From the NCBI RefSeq assembly GCF_014279595.1, contig NZ_CP047943.1:496001-560000 (forward strand): a DNA stretch of 64,000 bases, written 5' to 3'. This stretch comes from Synechococcus sp. RS9909 (lineage in GTDB: Bacteria > Cyanobacteriota > Cyanobacteriia > PCC-6307 > Cyanobiaceae). The notes beneath the pieces are model-generated. The model saw only the letters and a program-made list of their open reading frames with translations, did no database searches and was not told the origin of the DNA. Of the stretch, positions 53,972 through 63,441 are shown one piece after another. The first letter of the stretch is position 1, and the number at the start of each line of letters is the position of its first letter. The position numbers and the translations under genes were made by a program.

Positions 53972-54892
53972 GTGAAAGAGTCTGATCAATCCAGGGAGTG
54001 GGCCGGTGTGATGGAGGGGACGGCTCGCACATTTCGCCAGCTCGATCTTCTCTCTGATGAGTTGCAGAGCCAGCTCGAGCAGCTGCGCGCCTGGCTGCGC
54101 TCACAGCAACGGGTGTGTGTGGCCTACTCCGGCGGGGTGGACAGCAGCTTGGTGGCGGCCATCGCCTGGGAGCAGCTCGGCACTGGGGCGATCGCGATCA
54201 CCGGGGTCTCCCCGGCGTTGGCGCCTCAGTTGCACGAAGAGGCCCGGCAACAGGCCGCCTGGCTGGGCATCCGCCATCAGGAGGTGGCCACCAGCGAACT
54301 GGAGGATCCTGACTACACCAGCAACCCGCCGGAGCGCTGTTTCGCCTGCAAGCGGGAGCTGCATCGGCACTTGGCTGCCATCGCAGCCCAGGCCGGTCAG
54401 GCCCAGGTGGTGGATGGGGTGAATCACGATGATCTGGGTGACCACCGCCCCGGCATTGAGGCGGCCAGGCAGGCGGGTGTGCGCTCGCCCCTGGCCGAAC
54501 TGGGGCTGAGCAAGCTGGCTGTGCGCCAGATCTCCCGCTCGCTTGGATTCCCCTGGTGGGACAAGCCCGCTCAACCGTGCCTGGCGTCACGCTTCCCTTA
54601 CGGTGATCCGATCGGCGCCGAACGCCTGCGCCGCGTTGGCGCCGCAGAGGCGTGGCTGCGGGGGCAGGGTTTTGACGACGTGCGCGTCCGTTGCCAGGGG
54701 GCAACGGCACGGATCGAGGTGCCGAGCGACCAAATCGACACGTTGCTGCTCAGGCTCCCCCGCGTTGCCCTGGTGGAACGGTTTCTGGCGCTGGGGTTCA
54801 CCAGCGTCAGCCTGGATCTTGAAGGCCTTGTCAGCGGCAAGCTGAACCGTGAACTCGCCCTGGGGGATCACCAGCAGGTGGCGATCCCCTAG
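53972..54892 (+). CDS. larE: LarE-like sacrificial sulfur insertase
   Basis: PP-loop enzyme that adenylates a nicotinate-derived carboxylate and gives up a cysteine sulfur in making the Ni-pincer cofactor. The PP-loop VAYSGGVDSSLVAAI is near residue 50, NHDDLGDHRPGI follows, and the sacrificial Cys lies in QPCLASRFPYG at about residue 206. Length is 306 with GTG at 53972 (one base after the antiporter stop), or 293 from an ATG at 54011. larA, larB and larC are not in the window, so the cofactor or another thiolation target is unknown. Confidence 0.88.
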   Translation: MKESDQSREWAGVMEGTARTFRQLDLLSDELQSQLEQLRAWLRSQQRVCVAYSGGVDSSLVAAIAWEQLGTGAIAITGVSPALAPQLHEEARQQAAWLGIRHQEVATSELEDPDYTSNPPERCFACKRELHRHLAAIAAQAGQAQVVDGVNHDDLGDHRPGIEAARQAGVRSPLAELGLSKLAVRQISRSLGFPWWDKPAQPCLASRFPYGDPIGAERLRRVGAAEAWLRGQGFDDVRVRCQGATARIEVPSDQIDTLLLRLPRVALVERFLALGFTSVSLDLEGLVSGKLNRELALGDHQQVAIP

Positions 54893-54922
54893 CAAGGCCA
54901 GCCGGGCAGGCCACCTTCAGGT

Positions 54923-55411
54923 TCACGCTGCCCGGAGTTCGGCCTGGGGATCCCGAGGGGTGTGGGCCACAGCGGCGGGGGTCTCGCGCCTGAAGCTGCG
55001 GAGTTGATGGCGACCGGCCCTCAGTTCATCCCGCAACACGGCGCAGGCTTTCTCGGGCATGGTGTGATCACCGCAGGTGAACACATCCACCGCCGCGTAG
55101 CCGCTTTCAGGCCAGGTGTGGATCGAGATGTGGGATTCAGCCAGAAGAGCCAGTCCCGTCACGCCCTGAGGTTCGAATCGGTGGGTGATCAGGTTGAGGA
55201 GTGTGGCACCAGCACGTTTCGCTGCAGTGGTGATGGTGGTCCTCAGGAAGGCTTCGTCGTCGAGCTTGGAGGCGTCGCAGTCGTAGAGCTCGAGAATGCA
55301 GTGCTTGCCCACCATGTCGGTGGCATTGGGCACGTCGGAACCGGTGGCTGTTGAGGAATCGGCGCCGCCCCATCCCGGGTTGGGATGCAGGCAAGACAGG
55401 GTCTGCTCCAT
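54923..55411 (-). CDS. speD: S-adenosylmethionine decarboxylase proenzyme
   Basis: Makes decarboxylated SAM for spermidine. The bacterial class 1B motif [20 protein letters not shown] has the Glu-Ser self-cleavage site that generates the pyruvoyl group; VDVFTCGDH supplies the other conserved Cys and His. The 162-residue protein carries an N-terminal extension of about 30 residues before [14 protein letters not shown]. It is 30 bases downstream of recF on the same strand. Confidence 0.95.
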   Translation of the reverse strand: MEQTLSCLHPNPGWGGADSSTATGSDVPNATDMVGKHCILELYDCDASKLDDEAFLRTTITTAAKRAGATLLNLITHRFEPQGVTGLALLAESHISIHTWPESGYAAVDVFTCGDHTMPEKACAVLRDELRAGRHQLRSFRRETPAAVAHTPRDPQAELRAA

Positions 55412-55441
55412 CAGGGTATCAAAAGAAAACAGCTATTGATC

Positions 55442-56557
55442 TTAACGCAGTTCCATGTCGTGGTTCAACAACTCCGCGTTGAGGATCTGGGATCCGGCGC
55501 GCCAGCTCCCTTCAAAGGCGTCCAGGTGGGTGGCGCTGATCAGGCATTGATGCGTGCCGCCCACGGCCTCCAGCAGCGCCAGTTGGCGATGGGGATCCAG
55601 TTCTGCCAGCACGTCATCGAGCAACAGCAGTGGCGGTTCCCCCCAGAGCTCCTGCACCAGCTGCAGTTCGGCCAGTTTCAGGGCCAGCACCAGGGTGCGC
55701 TGTTGCCCGGCGGACGCGAATCGGCGCGCGGCGATGCCATCGAGCATCAGGGCGATTTCATCGCGCTGGGGTCCGACGCGACAGCTCCCCAGCCGAGCCT
55801 CTTCGGCACGCTGGGCCAGCAGCTGGGCCGCAATCGCCTGCCGCCAGGGCTCCTCCGCTTCTTCGCCCTCCAGTCGGCTGCCCGCCTCATACCGAAGTTC
55901 GAGCGCTTCGTGGCCGTCGCTGAGCTGGTGCTGCCAGGCCGCCGCCAGGGGTTGCAGCCTCGCCAGGGCCCGGCGCCGGCGCCGATGGATCCGGGTGCTC
56001 ACCAGGGCCATCTGCTGATCAAAGACCTCGAGCAGCTGCTCCCGTTCCGGCGTGGCGGTGCTCTGCCGCCGCCAGAGCTGGGCCCGTTGACGCAGCAAGC
56101 GGCCATAGCGACTGATCAGATCGCCATAGACCGGCTCCAGTTGGAGAACCACCCGATCCAGCCATTGGCGGCGCAGCGCCGGCTCCCCCCGCACCAGCTG
56201 CAGGTCGAGGGCGCTGAATCCCACGCAACGCAGGGGGCCGATGAGATCGAGCTGACGCTCCAGCACCCGACCGTTGCGGCGGGCCTGCCGACCTCCCTTG
56301 CGTCGCAGTTCCAGCTCCAGCTGATCCTGCTCTGCCGCCATGGCTCGGAGCACGGCCCGGCTCTGATCCCAGTGGATCAGATCCTGATCCTGGCTGGCGC
56401 GATGGGAGCGCAGGCTTCCAAGCAGCTCGACCGCTTCGAGAAGATTGGATTTCCCCACCCCATTGCGGCCGATCACCAGCAGTCGAGGTGCCTCGATCCT
56501 GAGCTGCAGGTGGCCGTAGTTCCGGAACCCCTGCAGCTCGAGCTGGTGTAGCCGAAT
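55442..56557 (-). CDS. recF: DNA replication and repair protein RecF, ATT start
   Basis: SMC-like ATPase that loads RecA at gaps. Walker A is [19 protein letters not shown], the signature is [20 protein letters not shown] and Walker [15 protein letters not shown]. From the first GTG (56474-56476) the protein lacks its first two beta strands. The frame continues upstream as [20 protein letters not shown] before a stop at 56579-56581. ATT at 56555-56557 aligns exactly with Met1 of E. coli RecF (FRN at the same distance), and no ATG, GTG or TTG exists upstream. The ATT start gives 371 residues. It is 84 bases from the divergent tRNA-Arg. Confidence 0.92.
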   Translation of the reverse strand: MRLHQLELQGFRNYGHLQLRIEAPRLLVIGRNGVGKSNLLEAVELLGSLRSHRASQDQDLIHWDQSRAVLRAMAAEQDQLELELRRKGGRQARRNGRVLERQLDLIGPLRCVGFSALDLQLVRGEPALRRQWLDRVVLQLEPVYGDLISRYGRLLRQRAQLWRRQSTATPEREQLLEVFDQQMALVSTRIHRRRRRALARLQPLAAAWQHQLSDGHEALELRYEAGSRLEGEEAEEPWRQAIAAQLLAQRAEEARLGSCRVGPQRDEIALMLDGIAARRFASAGQQRTLVLALKLAELQLVQELWGEPPLLLLDDVLAELDPHRQLALLEAVGGTHQCLISATHLDAFEGSWRAGSQILNAELLNHDMELR

Positions 56558-56641
56558 CGGTCCGGGTGCGACGTGTCGCTAAGGTACAAGGCTTGGGGAG
56601 ATCTGCGGATGCATCCCCTCTGCAGCGGCATCAGCCGATGT

Positions 56642-56715
56642 GGGCATGTAGCTCAGTTGGATAGAGCATCAGATTCCGGTTCTGAGGGTCGGGGGTTCGA
56701 GTCCCTCCATGCTCG
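56642..56715 (+). tRNA. tRNA-Arg (anticodon CCG)
   Basis: A 74-nt cloverleaf with acceptor GGGCATG/CATGCTC (one G-T pair), T-loop GGTTCGAGTCC, and anticodon stem TCAGA/TCTGA around TTCCGGT with anticodon CCG. Discriminator G, no encoded CCA. It is convergent with the GNAT gene, 17 bases away. Confidence 0.95.
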
Positions 56716-56732
56716 TCATAAGGCGTCGCGAC

Positions 56733-57194
56733 TCAGCGAAGCCACAGCCCCATGGCTCGGATCCCGCCGGGGTCGAGCACGAATCCCTGGTCTTTGAGGG
56801 CCTGGAGTGCGGCGGGTGGGGCTGAGATCGAGATGCTGCAACCCGGCAGGTCCCGGCGCAGGATCGCCAGGGAGCGGTGCACCAGCACGGCCATCACCTG
56901 CCCCTGGCTCTCGCCCGGATGGGCGCAGAGGTTCCAGAGATTGGCATTCAGGGCCCGATCACTGGTCGCCCGCACAAAGCCGGCGAGCCTGTCGTCGTGC
57001 TCCCGGCGCACGCTGAGGCACCAGAGACTTCGCTCCAGGGCCGCCATCCAGCGCTCCTCAGGGATGGAGGGCTCGCCGCAGGCCTGGAGCAGGGCGTCGA
57101 TCGCCCTGGCGGTCGGCTGGCTCTCGGGCTCCAGCACATAGCCGGGGGGAAGGGCCGGGACGGCTGGTCTGGAGCGAAAGGGAAGCAGCGCCAC
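56733..57194 (-). CDS. GNAT-family N-acetyltransferase
   Basis: A 153-residue acyl-CoA transferase fold. LAGFVRATSDRALNANLWNLCAHPGESQGQVMAVLVHRSL split over motifs A/B gives the acetyl-CoA-binding QGQVMA loop (variant of Q/RxxGxA). The C-terminal strand has the family Leu-rich end LKDQGFVLDPGGIRAMGLWL. GTG at 57192-57194 directly follows the ppc stop (TGAGTG). The substrate is unknown. It may be the last gene of a trpE-gshA-ppc-GNAT operon. Confidence 0.8.
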   Translation of the reverse strand: MALLPFRSRPAVPALPPGYVLEPESQPTARAIDALLQACGEPSIPEERWMAALERSLWCLSVRREHDDRLAGFVRATSDRALNANLWNLCAHPGESQGQVMAVLVHRSLAILRRDLPGCSISISAPPAALQALKDQGFVLDPGGIRAMGLWLR

Positions 57195-60100
57195 TCAGCC
57201 CGTGTTGCGCATGCCGGCGGCGATGCCATTGATGGTGAGCAGCGCTCCGCGCAACAGTTCACTGCGGCTGTAGGTGCGGCCATCCGGATCGGTGTTGGGG
57301 GCCTCGCTCATCGGCGGCTGCCGGTTCTGATCCCGCAGTCGGCGCAGCAGCGCCACCTGCAGGAAGCCGAGTGGAACAATCGTGCGGTTGCGCAGGTCCA
57401 CCGAGAGCTGCAGGGCTGGATCGGCATCGAGCAGCCGTTCCTGGCCGGTGATGGCGAGCACCAGGCGGCGGGTGAGGCTGTATTCATCAGCGATCGTGGC
57501 GTAAATCCGCTCGAACGCCTCCCGGTGGTCGGCGCTGCCGAGACTGGTCACGTAGTGGCGCGCCAGCTCGAGATCGACTTTGGAGAGGGTCATCTCCACC
57601 TTGGAGATCAGCATCCGGAAGAAGGGCCAGCGCTGGTGCAGACGGCGCAGGAGTTCCAGTTGTTCCTGGTCGTTGGCCACCTCGTCCGCCAGGGCCGTGC
57701 CGACGCCGAACCAGCTGGGAAGAAGGAACCGGCTCTGGGTCCAGCCGAACACCCAGGGAATGGCCCGCAGGCTGGAGAGATCTTTGGCGCCGCTTTTGCG
57801 GCGGGCCGGACGGCTGGAGATCTGCAGCTTGCTGATCTCCTCGATCGGCGTCACCTGTTGGAAGAAGGCCACAAGGTCGGGGTTGTCGTGCACCAGGGCT
57901 CGGTAGTGACTGCGGGAGCGGCTGGCGAGACGGCTCATCAGGTCGTTCCAGCTCGGTGTGGCGTCCAGCTGGCTGGTGACCAGGCTGTTCTGCACCACGG
58001 CGGTGCTCATCGTTTCCAGGTTGTAGAGCGCCAGTTCCGGCAGGCTGTATTTCGAGGCCAGCACTTCGCCCTGTTCGGTGATCTTGATCCGACCCTGCAG
58101 GGTGCCGCTGGGCTGGGCCAGGATGGCCTGGTAGGCGGGGCCACCGCCACGGCCGACCGAACCGCCACGGCCGTGGAACAGACGCAGGCCGATGTCGTGG
58201 CGACTGGCGAGATCCTGCAGGGCGATCTGGGCCTGATGGATCTCCCAGTTGCTGGAGAGGAAACCGGAATCCTTGTTGCTGTCGGAGTACCCGAGCATCA
58301 ATTCCTGCAGGGGCTGGGCCTGTTCGCCCGCCCGTGGCAGAAGCTGCCGGTAGAGCGGGTGCTCGAACAGCTGGCCCATCACCTCCGGAGCCCGCTGCAG
58401 ATCTTCCACCGTTTCGAACAGGGGCACCACCAGAAGATCGGCATGGTGGGCCGCCGGATCGACCAAACCGGCTTCCTTGGCGAGCAGCAGCACCTCCAGC
58501 AGATCGGAGACGCTGTGGCTCATGGAAATCACATAGGTGCGGCAGATCCGGCTGCCGAACTCTTCCTGGAGGCGATGCAACATCCGGAAGACCGCGATGG
58601 TTTCCGCCGTTGCCGCCGACCATTCCACCGCAGGGGGGATCAGGGGACGGCGGGTCTGCATCTCCTCGAGCAACCACTCCACCCGGGCGCTTTCGTCCAT
58701 CGCCCCATAGGCGGTGGGGAGCTTCAGGTAGCGGGTCAACTCGTCGAGGGCATCACTGTGGCGTGTGCTCTCCTGACGGATGTCGAGGCTGGCGAGCGAG
58801 AACCCGAAGATGTGCACCTGGGTCAGCAGGGTGTCGAGAGGGTCACAAGTGAGCTCTGTGCTCACCAGGCTGTTGCGGATCAGTTCCAGGTCGCTGCGGA
58901 ACTCGGCCACCGAGCCGTAGTGAAGGGCTTCGCCAGCGCTGGCGCCGGTCGGTTGGCAGGGCACCAGGCCCTCCGGTGGAGTGCGCCAACCCGCTTCCGA
59001 CAACTGCTGATTGCGCTGTTGGGTGAGCCGGAGCCGCTCCAGCGTGTAGCTGAGCTTGAGCCTGTAGGGCTCCAGCCTGTATCGCGCTGCACGCTCCTCA
59101 TAGACCTCGGGAAAGCGAAGCCGGTCCATTTCCAGGGACTCCAGCAGCGGCGCGCTCACCTGGCTCCATTGCATGGAGATGCTCAGTTGGTCGCGCAGGT
59201 CCTGCACGGCCGAGACGTAGCGATCGAGCATCAGCTGCCGCTGATAACAGGCCGTTCGCCAGGTGATTTCCGGTGTCACGGAGGGGTTGCCATCCCGATC
59301 GGATCCCACCCAGGAACCGAAGGTGCAGAAGGCTGCGGGCGGCAGCCTCACATCGGGATAGTTCTGGCTCAGTGCCGCCTGGATGCGGCGACGCAACTGG
59401 GGCATCGCATCGAACAGCACCTGCTGGAAGTAGTGCAGGGCGTAATCCACTTCATCCAGCACGCTGGGCTTGAACTGGTGCAGTTCATCGGTGCGCCACC
59501 ACAGCCGGATCTCCTCTTCCAGCTGGCGGCGGAGGCTCGCCTGATCGCTGCTGGCCATGTCCACCGTGCCCTGCAGCTGCTGCAGCAGGCTGGCCACCCG
59601 GCGCTGCTTGTGCCGCACGGTGTGCCGCACGATCTCAGTGGGGTGGGCGGTGAACACCAACCGGATGTCGAGGTTCTGCAGCAGGGCTTCCAGCTGCGCC
59701 GGTGGCACATTCAGGCGCCGCAGGCGCTCGAACAGATCCCTGAAGGTGGCTGGTTCCGTCTGGCTGGCGAGGGGCGGGGCAAAGGGGTCCACCCCCTCCG
59801 CTTCCGAGGACTCCTGGCAGCGGCTCATGCTGGCCAGATAGCTGTCTTCCTCGATCCGCTGCTCGAGGATGTTCACCAGTTGGAAATAGAGCGAGAAGGC
59901 CCGGGCCGCGGCGATGGCCTCCACCAGATCCATTTCACGGATCAGCTGCACCACCGCATCACTGCTGCTGCTGTCGCCGTCGCCAGCCAGGGGTTCGCTG
60001 AGCTGCTTCATCCGCAGCAGTCGTTCTGCCTGCTCGGGCGGACATTCGCTGCGGAGCACCGTTTCCCAGAGCTCCTCCACCAGCTCCAGACGCTGTTGGA

Positions 60101-60215
60101 GGAGCTGGTCGTCGCCATTGGGACACCTTGACATCCCCCGGGAGTCGCACTCGGAGTTGAGGGCGGATGTCGAAGGCATCGGGGTGGGACTGTCTGCAGG
60201 TGTGGGCATGATCAT
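57195..60215 (-). CDS. ppc: phosphoenolpyruvate carboxylase
   Basis: Anaplerotic enzyme that fixes bicarbonate on PEP to make oxaloacetate. Motifs: [15 protein letters not shown] with the catalytic His, [36 protein letters not shown], and the C-terminal MRNTG. ATG at 60213-60215 overlaps the gshA stop as ATGA and gives 1006 residues, a normal cyanobacterial length; MPTPADS at 60209 is next. The first 35 residues are a variable tail. It lies between gshA and the GNAT gene with no gap on either side. Confidence 0.98.
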   Translation of the reverse strand: MIMPTPADSPTPMPSTSALNSECDSRGMSRCPNGDDQLLQQRLELVEELWETVLRSECPPEQAERLLRMKQLSEPLAGDGDSSSSDAVVQLIREMDLVEAIAAARAFSLYFQLVNILEQRIEEDSYLASMSRCQESSEAEGVDPFAPPLASQTEPATFRDLFERLRRLNVPPAQLEALLQNLDIRLVFTAHPTEIVRHTVRHKQRRVASLLQQLQGTVDMASSDQASLRRQLEEEIRLWWRTDELHQFKPSVLDEVDYALHYFQQVLFDAMPQLRRRIQAALSQNYPDVRLPPAAFCTFGSWVGSDRDGNPSVTPEITWRTACYQRQLMLDRYVSAVQDLRDQLSISMQWSQVSAPLLESLEMDRLRFPEVYEERAARYRLEPYRLKLSYTLERLRLTQQRNQQLSEAGWRTPPEGLVPCQPTGASAGEALHYGSVAEFRSDLELIRNSLVSTELTCDPLDTLLTQVHIFGFSLASLDIRQESTRHSDALDELTRYLKLPTAYGAMDESARVEWLLEEMQTRRPLIPPAVEWSAATAETIAVFRMLHRLQEEFGSRICRTYVISMSHSVSDLLEVLLLAKEAGLVDPAAHHADLLVVPLFETVEDLQRAPEVMGQLFEHPLYRQLLPRAGEQAQPLQELMLGYSDSNKDSGFLSSNWEIHQAQIALQDLASRHDIGLRLFHGRGGSVGRGGGPAYQAILAQPSGTLQGRIKITEQGEVLASKYSLPELALYNLETMSTAVVQNSLVTSQLDATPSWNDLMSRLASRSRSHYRALVHDNPDLVAFFQQVTPIEEISKLQISSRPARRKSGAKDLSSLRAIPWVFGWTQSRFLLPSWFGVGTALADEVANDQEQLELLRRLHQRWPFFRMLISKVEMTLSKVDLELARHYVTSLGSADHREAFERIYATIADEYSLTRRLVLAITGQERLLDADPALQLSVDLRNRTIVPLGFLQVALLRRLRDQNRQPPMSEAPNTDPDGRTYSRSELLRGALLTINGIAAGMRNTG

Positions 60216-61354
60216 CCCAAAGCGCCCATTCCGCTGCTCATCCAGAGCTCTTCGGCGGCCATCGCGGCAATTCCCTCCCGCATCACGTCCCTCAGGCTGG
60301 AGCCGCTGCGGATGGCCTTCAGCCAACGCATCGCCTGATTCCCTTCCTGCAGGAGGGTGTCGATCGGCCGCAGGCGCTGGCGCAGGTTCAGCTCCTCCGC
60401 CAGTGGGGTGACGTCGGCCAGCAGGGCCTGAATCCAGTCGCTGCAGCGGATCGTGCGGCCATCGCGCCAATGCCGGAGTTCGGCCACCAGGCTTTGCCGG
60501 GCGGCTGCCGCCTCATTGGCGTCACAGAGATCGGCCAGCTCTCGGGCCGACAGCGCACTGTTGTGGAGTGGATCGAGTCCGACGGGGTGGCGCAACAGGC
60601 TGAGCACCCTCAGTTCCAACAGGGTGGTGACGGCAAGCAGGAGCTGGGGGTCGGTGATCAGATCGCAGATGCGCAACTCGAGCCGGTTCAGATCGTGGGG
60701 ACGGTTCGGTCCGTTGGGCCGCACGGACGTCCAGAGGTGGCGCACGTTGTGCATCTGACCCAGGGCCATCTGCTCCTCCATCCAGCTCACGTAATGGTTC
60801 TGGTCGCGGAACAGGGGCACCCACTGCGGCGTGAGCGGGAACTGCAGCCAGCGCTGCGAATGGGCTGTCATCACCTGCCCTCCAAGGAAGGGCGAACTGG
60901 CACTCATCGCCAGCCAGAGGGCGGCTTCACAGCGGATCAGGCGCAGGCTCCGGAACAGGGCCTCCGACTCGGCGATGCCGAGGTTGATGTGGATACTGGC
61001 GGTCACGACCCGAGTGCCGTAGAGGCTTTCGATCAGGTCGTGATAGGCATTCTGTGGATCTGAGCGTTCGAAGCGGTTGGGATCGCCGAGGCTGAGGGTG
61101 CTGCCCGGCAGCAGGGTGAGGTCCCGTTGGGCCAACCACTGCCTCAAGCGGCGTCGGGGCGCGATCAGAGCCTGTTCCAGCGGCTCGTAGCGCGCTTCCG
61201 GTGCTGTGACGTATTCCAGGTTGCGATGGTCCGGTTCGGTGACAAAATCACCCAGGTCCCGGGCGGCTTCCACGGCGACGCCGACGTTCTCTCCGTCGTT
61301 GCGGCCGGTGAACAGCTCCACTTCAAAGCCCTTGAGCAGCAGGGGGCTGGTCAT
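60212..61354 (-). CDS. gshA: glutamate-cysteine ligase, cyanobacterial type
   Basis: First step of glutathione synthesis. The 380-residue protein fits the cyanobacterial GshA family: [40 protein letters not shown], and [20 protein letters not shown] are characteristic. It is distinct from E. coli GshA. Its ATG overlaps the trpE stop (ATGA) and its stop overlaps the ppc start. Glutathione is a main redox buffer in phototrophs. gshB is not in this window. Confidence 0.94.
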   Translation of the reverse strand: MTSPLLLKGFEVELFTGRNDGENVGVAVEAARDLGDFVTEPDHRNLEYVTAPEARYEPLEQALIAPRRRLRQWLAQRDLTLLPGSTLSLGDPNRFERSDPQNAYHDLIESLYGTRVVTASIHINLGIAESEALFRSLRLIRCEAALWLAMSASSPFLGGQVMTAHSQRWLQFPLTPQWVPLFRDQNHYVSWMEEQMALGQMHNVRHLWTSVRPNGPNRPHDLNRLELRICDLITDPQLLLAVTTLLELRVLSLLRHPVGLDPLHNSALSARELADLCDANEAAAARQSLVAELRHWRDGRTIRCSDWIQALLADVTPLAEELNLRQRLRPIDTLLQEGNQAMRWLKAIRSGSSLRDVMREGIAAMAAEELWMSSGMGALG

Positions 61355-62880
61355 GGGGTGGGGTCCCCGAGGCAGGCGATCGCGGTGAGCATGCCCCGGG
61401 CCTTGTTGAGGGTTTCCTGGTATTCCGCTGCCGGCCTGGAGTCGGCCACCACGCCCGCACCGGCCTGCACCTGGATCCGACAGCCCCCGGCGGGATCGGG
61501 ATGCACCACCATGGTGCGAATCGTGATCGCGGTGTTGAGTGCGCCGGCCAGGTCCACGGCGCCATAGACCCCGGAATAGGGCCCGCGGGCCTCAGGCTCC
61601 AGCGCATGGATCAGTTGCATGGCGCGGATCTTGGGTGCGCCACTGACGGTGCCGGCGGGGAACGCGGCCATCAGCAGATCCCAGATGTCGTGGTCGTCCG
61701 CGAGTCGCCCCTCCACCTCACTCACGATGTGCATCACGTGGGAGTAGCGCTCGATCACCATCAGGTCCTTCACGGCAACGCTGCCGGGCCGACAGACCCG
61801 GCCGAGATCGTTGCGTCCGAGATCCACCAGCATCACGTGTTCGGCCCGTTCCTTTGGATCGGCCAGCAGGTCCGCCTCCAGGGCCCGATCCTCCTGGTCC
61901 GTGTCGCCACGGGGTCGGGTGCCGGCGATCGGCCTGAGGCTGGCGCGGATGCCCTCCGCATCGGGTTCGGCCTTGACCATCACCTCCGGGCTGGAGCCGA
62001 TCAACTGCCAGTCGCCGAAGTCAAAGAAGGCCATGTAGGGCGATGGGTTCACCATCCGCAGGCTGCGGTAAAGCTCCAGGGGCTTCTGGGGCACCGTCGT
62101 TTCCAGTCGCTGACTCAGTACCAGCTGGAACACATCGCCGGCGGCGATGTGGTCGCGGCCGCTGCGCACGGCGGCCTCAAAATCGTCCTGATCGCGGTTG
62201 CTGCTGGTGGGGGGGATCCCGCTGTTGGGTTGCCAGCGAAGGGGGCGGACCGAAGGCAGAGGTGCTGCCATCCGCTCCTCCAGGTGGCGGATTCGCACCA
62301 TCGCCTGGTCCCAGGCCTCATCGGCGCTGGAGGCACTGCCCCTGCCGCCGCTGAGATCTCCGTAGGCCACGGCTGTGATCAGACGCTTGGCCTGGTCGAT
62401 GATCAGGATGCTGTCCATCAGCATCCAGAGGCCATCGGGCGGATCGGTTGCGGCCGGGGTGTGAATCGGCACCGTGGGCTCGATCCAGCGAATCAGTTCA
62501 TAGCCCCAGATGCCGTAGAGCTGCCCCAGTGGTGGCAGACCGGGGATGTGGCCGGGGCGGTAAGGCTTCAGTTGGCTGCGCAGGAGGTCGAAGGGATTGC
62601 CCTGTAAAGACTCCACCGCTCCATCACGCCAGCGACGGCTGCATGCCTCGCCGCGAGCTGTCAGCGTCCAGAGCGGGTCACAGGCCACCACGCTCCATCG
62701 GCCTAGGTGAACACCGCCTTCGACGGATTCGAGCAGCACACCCGGCGGTCGGCCTTCACCCACCTTCAACCATGTGGTGAGAGGCGTTTCCAGGTCGGCC
62801 GGCCAGCTGTGAGCCACCGGAATGAAGGTGGCTCCCGCAGCGGCGGCCTCAAAAAAGGAGGCGCGGTCAGGGCTGAGCAT
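61351..62880 (-). CDS. trpE: anthranilate synthase component I
   Basis: Makes anthranilate from chorismate with TrpG. The 509-residue protein has the N-terminal Trp-inhibition region (LLESVEGGVHLGRWSVVACD) and the C-terminal chorismate-binding domain: IAGTRPRGDTDQEDRALEAD, HVMLVDLGRNDLGRV, VSGAPKIRAMQLIHALEPEARGPYSG broken over the family signature. It starts 35 bases after psaD on the same strand and overlaps gshA by four bases. trpG is not in the window. Confidence 0.97.
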   Translation of the reverse strand: MLSPDRASFFEAAAAGATFIPVAHSWPADLETPLTTWLKVGEGRPPGVLLESVEGGVHLGRWSVVACDPLWTLTARGEACSRRWRDGAVESLQGNPFDLLRSQLKPYRPGHIPGLPPLGQLYGIWGYELIRWIEPTVPIHTPAATDPPDGLWMLMDSILIIDQAKRLITAVAYGDLSGGRGSASSADEAWDQAMVRIRHLEERMAAPLPSVRPLRWQPNSGIPPTSSNRDQDDFEAAVRSGRDHIAAGDVFQLVLSQRLETTVPQKPLELYRSLRMVNPSPYMAFFDFGDWQLIGSSPEVMVKAEPDAEGIRASLRPIAGTRPRGDTDQEDRALEADLLADPKERAEHVMLVDLGRNDLGRVCRPGSVAVKDLMVIERYSHVMHIVSEVEGRLADDHDIWDLLMAAFPAGTVSGAPKIRAMQLIHALEPEARGPYSGVYGAVDLAGALNTAITIRTMVVHPDPAGGCRIQVQAGAGVVADSRPAAEYQETLNKARGMLTAIACLGDPTP

Positions 62881-62915
62881 GGAGGGATTCTCGCAGCCGA
62901 CCGCGCCGCTCGACG

Positions 62916-63347
62916 TCAGGCGTCGAAGGTGTTGCGTCCGCTGAACTTGAGCGTGGAAGGGTCGGGATTGGCGCCGATTCGTCGGGGGTTGTGGCCCACC
63001 ATGGTGCGACCGTCATTCACTTTCTCAGGGAACACACCATCCTTGGGATGCAGGAATTCGGTGTCTCCACCCGGGAAAATCCGATAGATCTTGTAGTCCT
63101 CGATCCGGGGCTTGAACTTGGTGCGCAGCTGGGTGCCGAGGGCGAGGCACTGCTCCTTGCGAGCGAAATACATGAGGTTTTCGCCTTCATGCATCATGGC
63201 GGCACCACCGGTGGGCAGTTCAAAAGCCTGAGCAGAGGCGCTGGTCCAGGTGATGGCGTACTTCTCTTCCGTCTCCGCGGCGTTCAGAAGTCCACCGGTG
63301 CTGCCGATGAACTGGGGGAGCTGACCGTTCAACGCCGTTGCTGTCAT
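62916..63347 (-). CDS. psaD: photosystem I subunit II
   Basis: Stromal PSI subunit that docks ferredoxin and holds PsaC. The 143-residue protein has [59 protein letters not shown] and [20 protein letters not shown], all diagnostic. GAGGA a few bases upstream of the ATG is the ribosome-binding site. trpE follows by 35 bases with no terminator, so some read-through is likely. Confidence 0.98.
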   Translation of the reverse strand: MTATALNGQLPQFIGSTGGLLNAAETEEKYAITWTSASAQAFELPTGGAAMMHEGENLMYFARKEQCLALGTQLRTKFKPRIEDYKIYRIFPGGDTEFLHPKDGVFPEKVNDGRTMVGHNPRRIGANPDPSTLKFSGRNTFDA

Positions 63348-63441
63348 GGCTGTCCTCGAAAAATCGGCATGCCGTTACGGCTGGAAAGTAGCACCGTGAT
63401 TCCGGTTGGATCGCCTGTCCTGCAGCCAAGCTTCACACCCG

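Noticed and set aside
54902-54935. Eight-base inverted repeat CCGGGCAG/CTGCCCGG between larE and speD, considered as a terminator
   Set aside because: The loop is 18 bases, no T tract follows on either strand, and part lies inside speD.
56579-56598. GTAC near 56583-56586 considered as a LexA box for recF
   Set aside because: Only one half-site is present; the second GTWC at the right spacing is missing.
56877-60131. An open plus-strand frame of more than 1000 codons opposite ppc
   Set aside because: Pure shadow of the ppc reading frame; no family motifs, and no start context.
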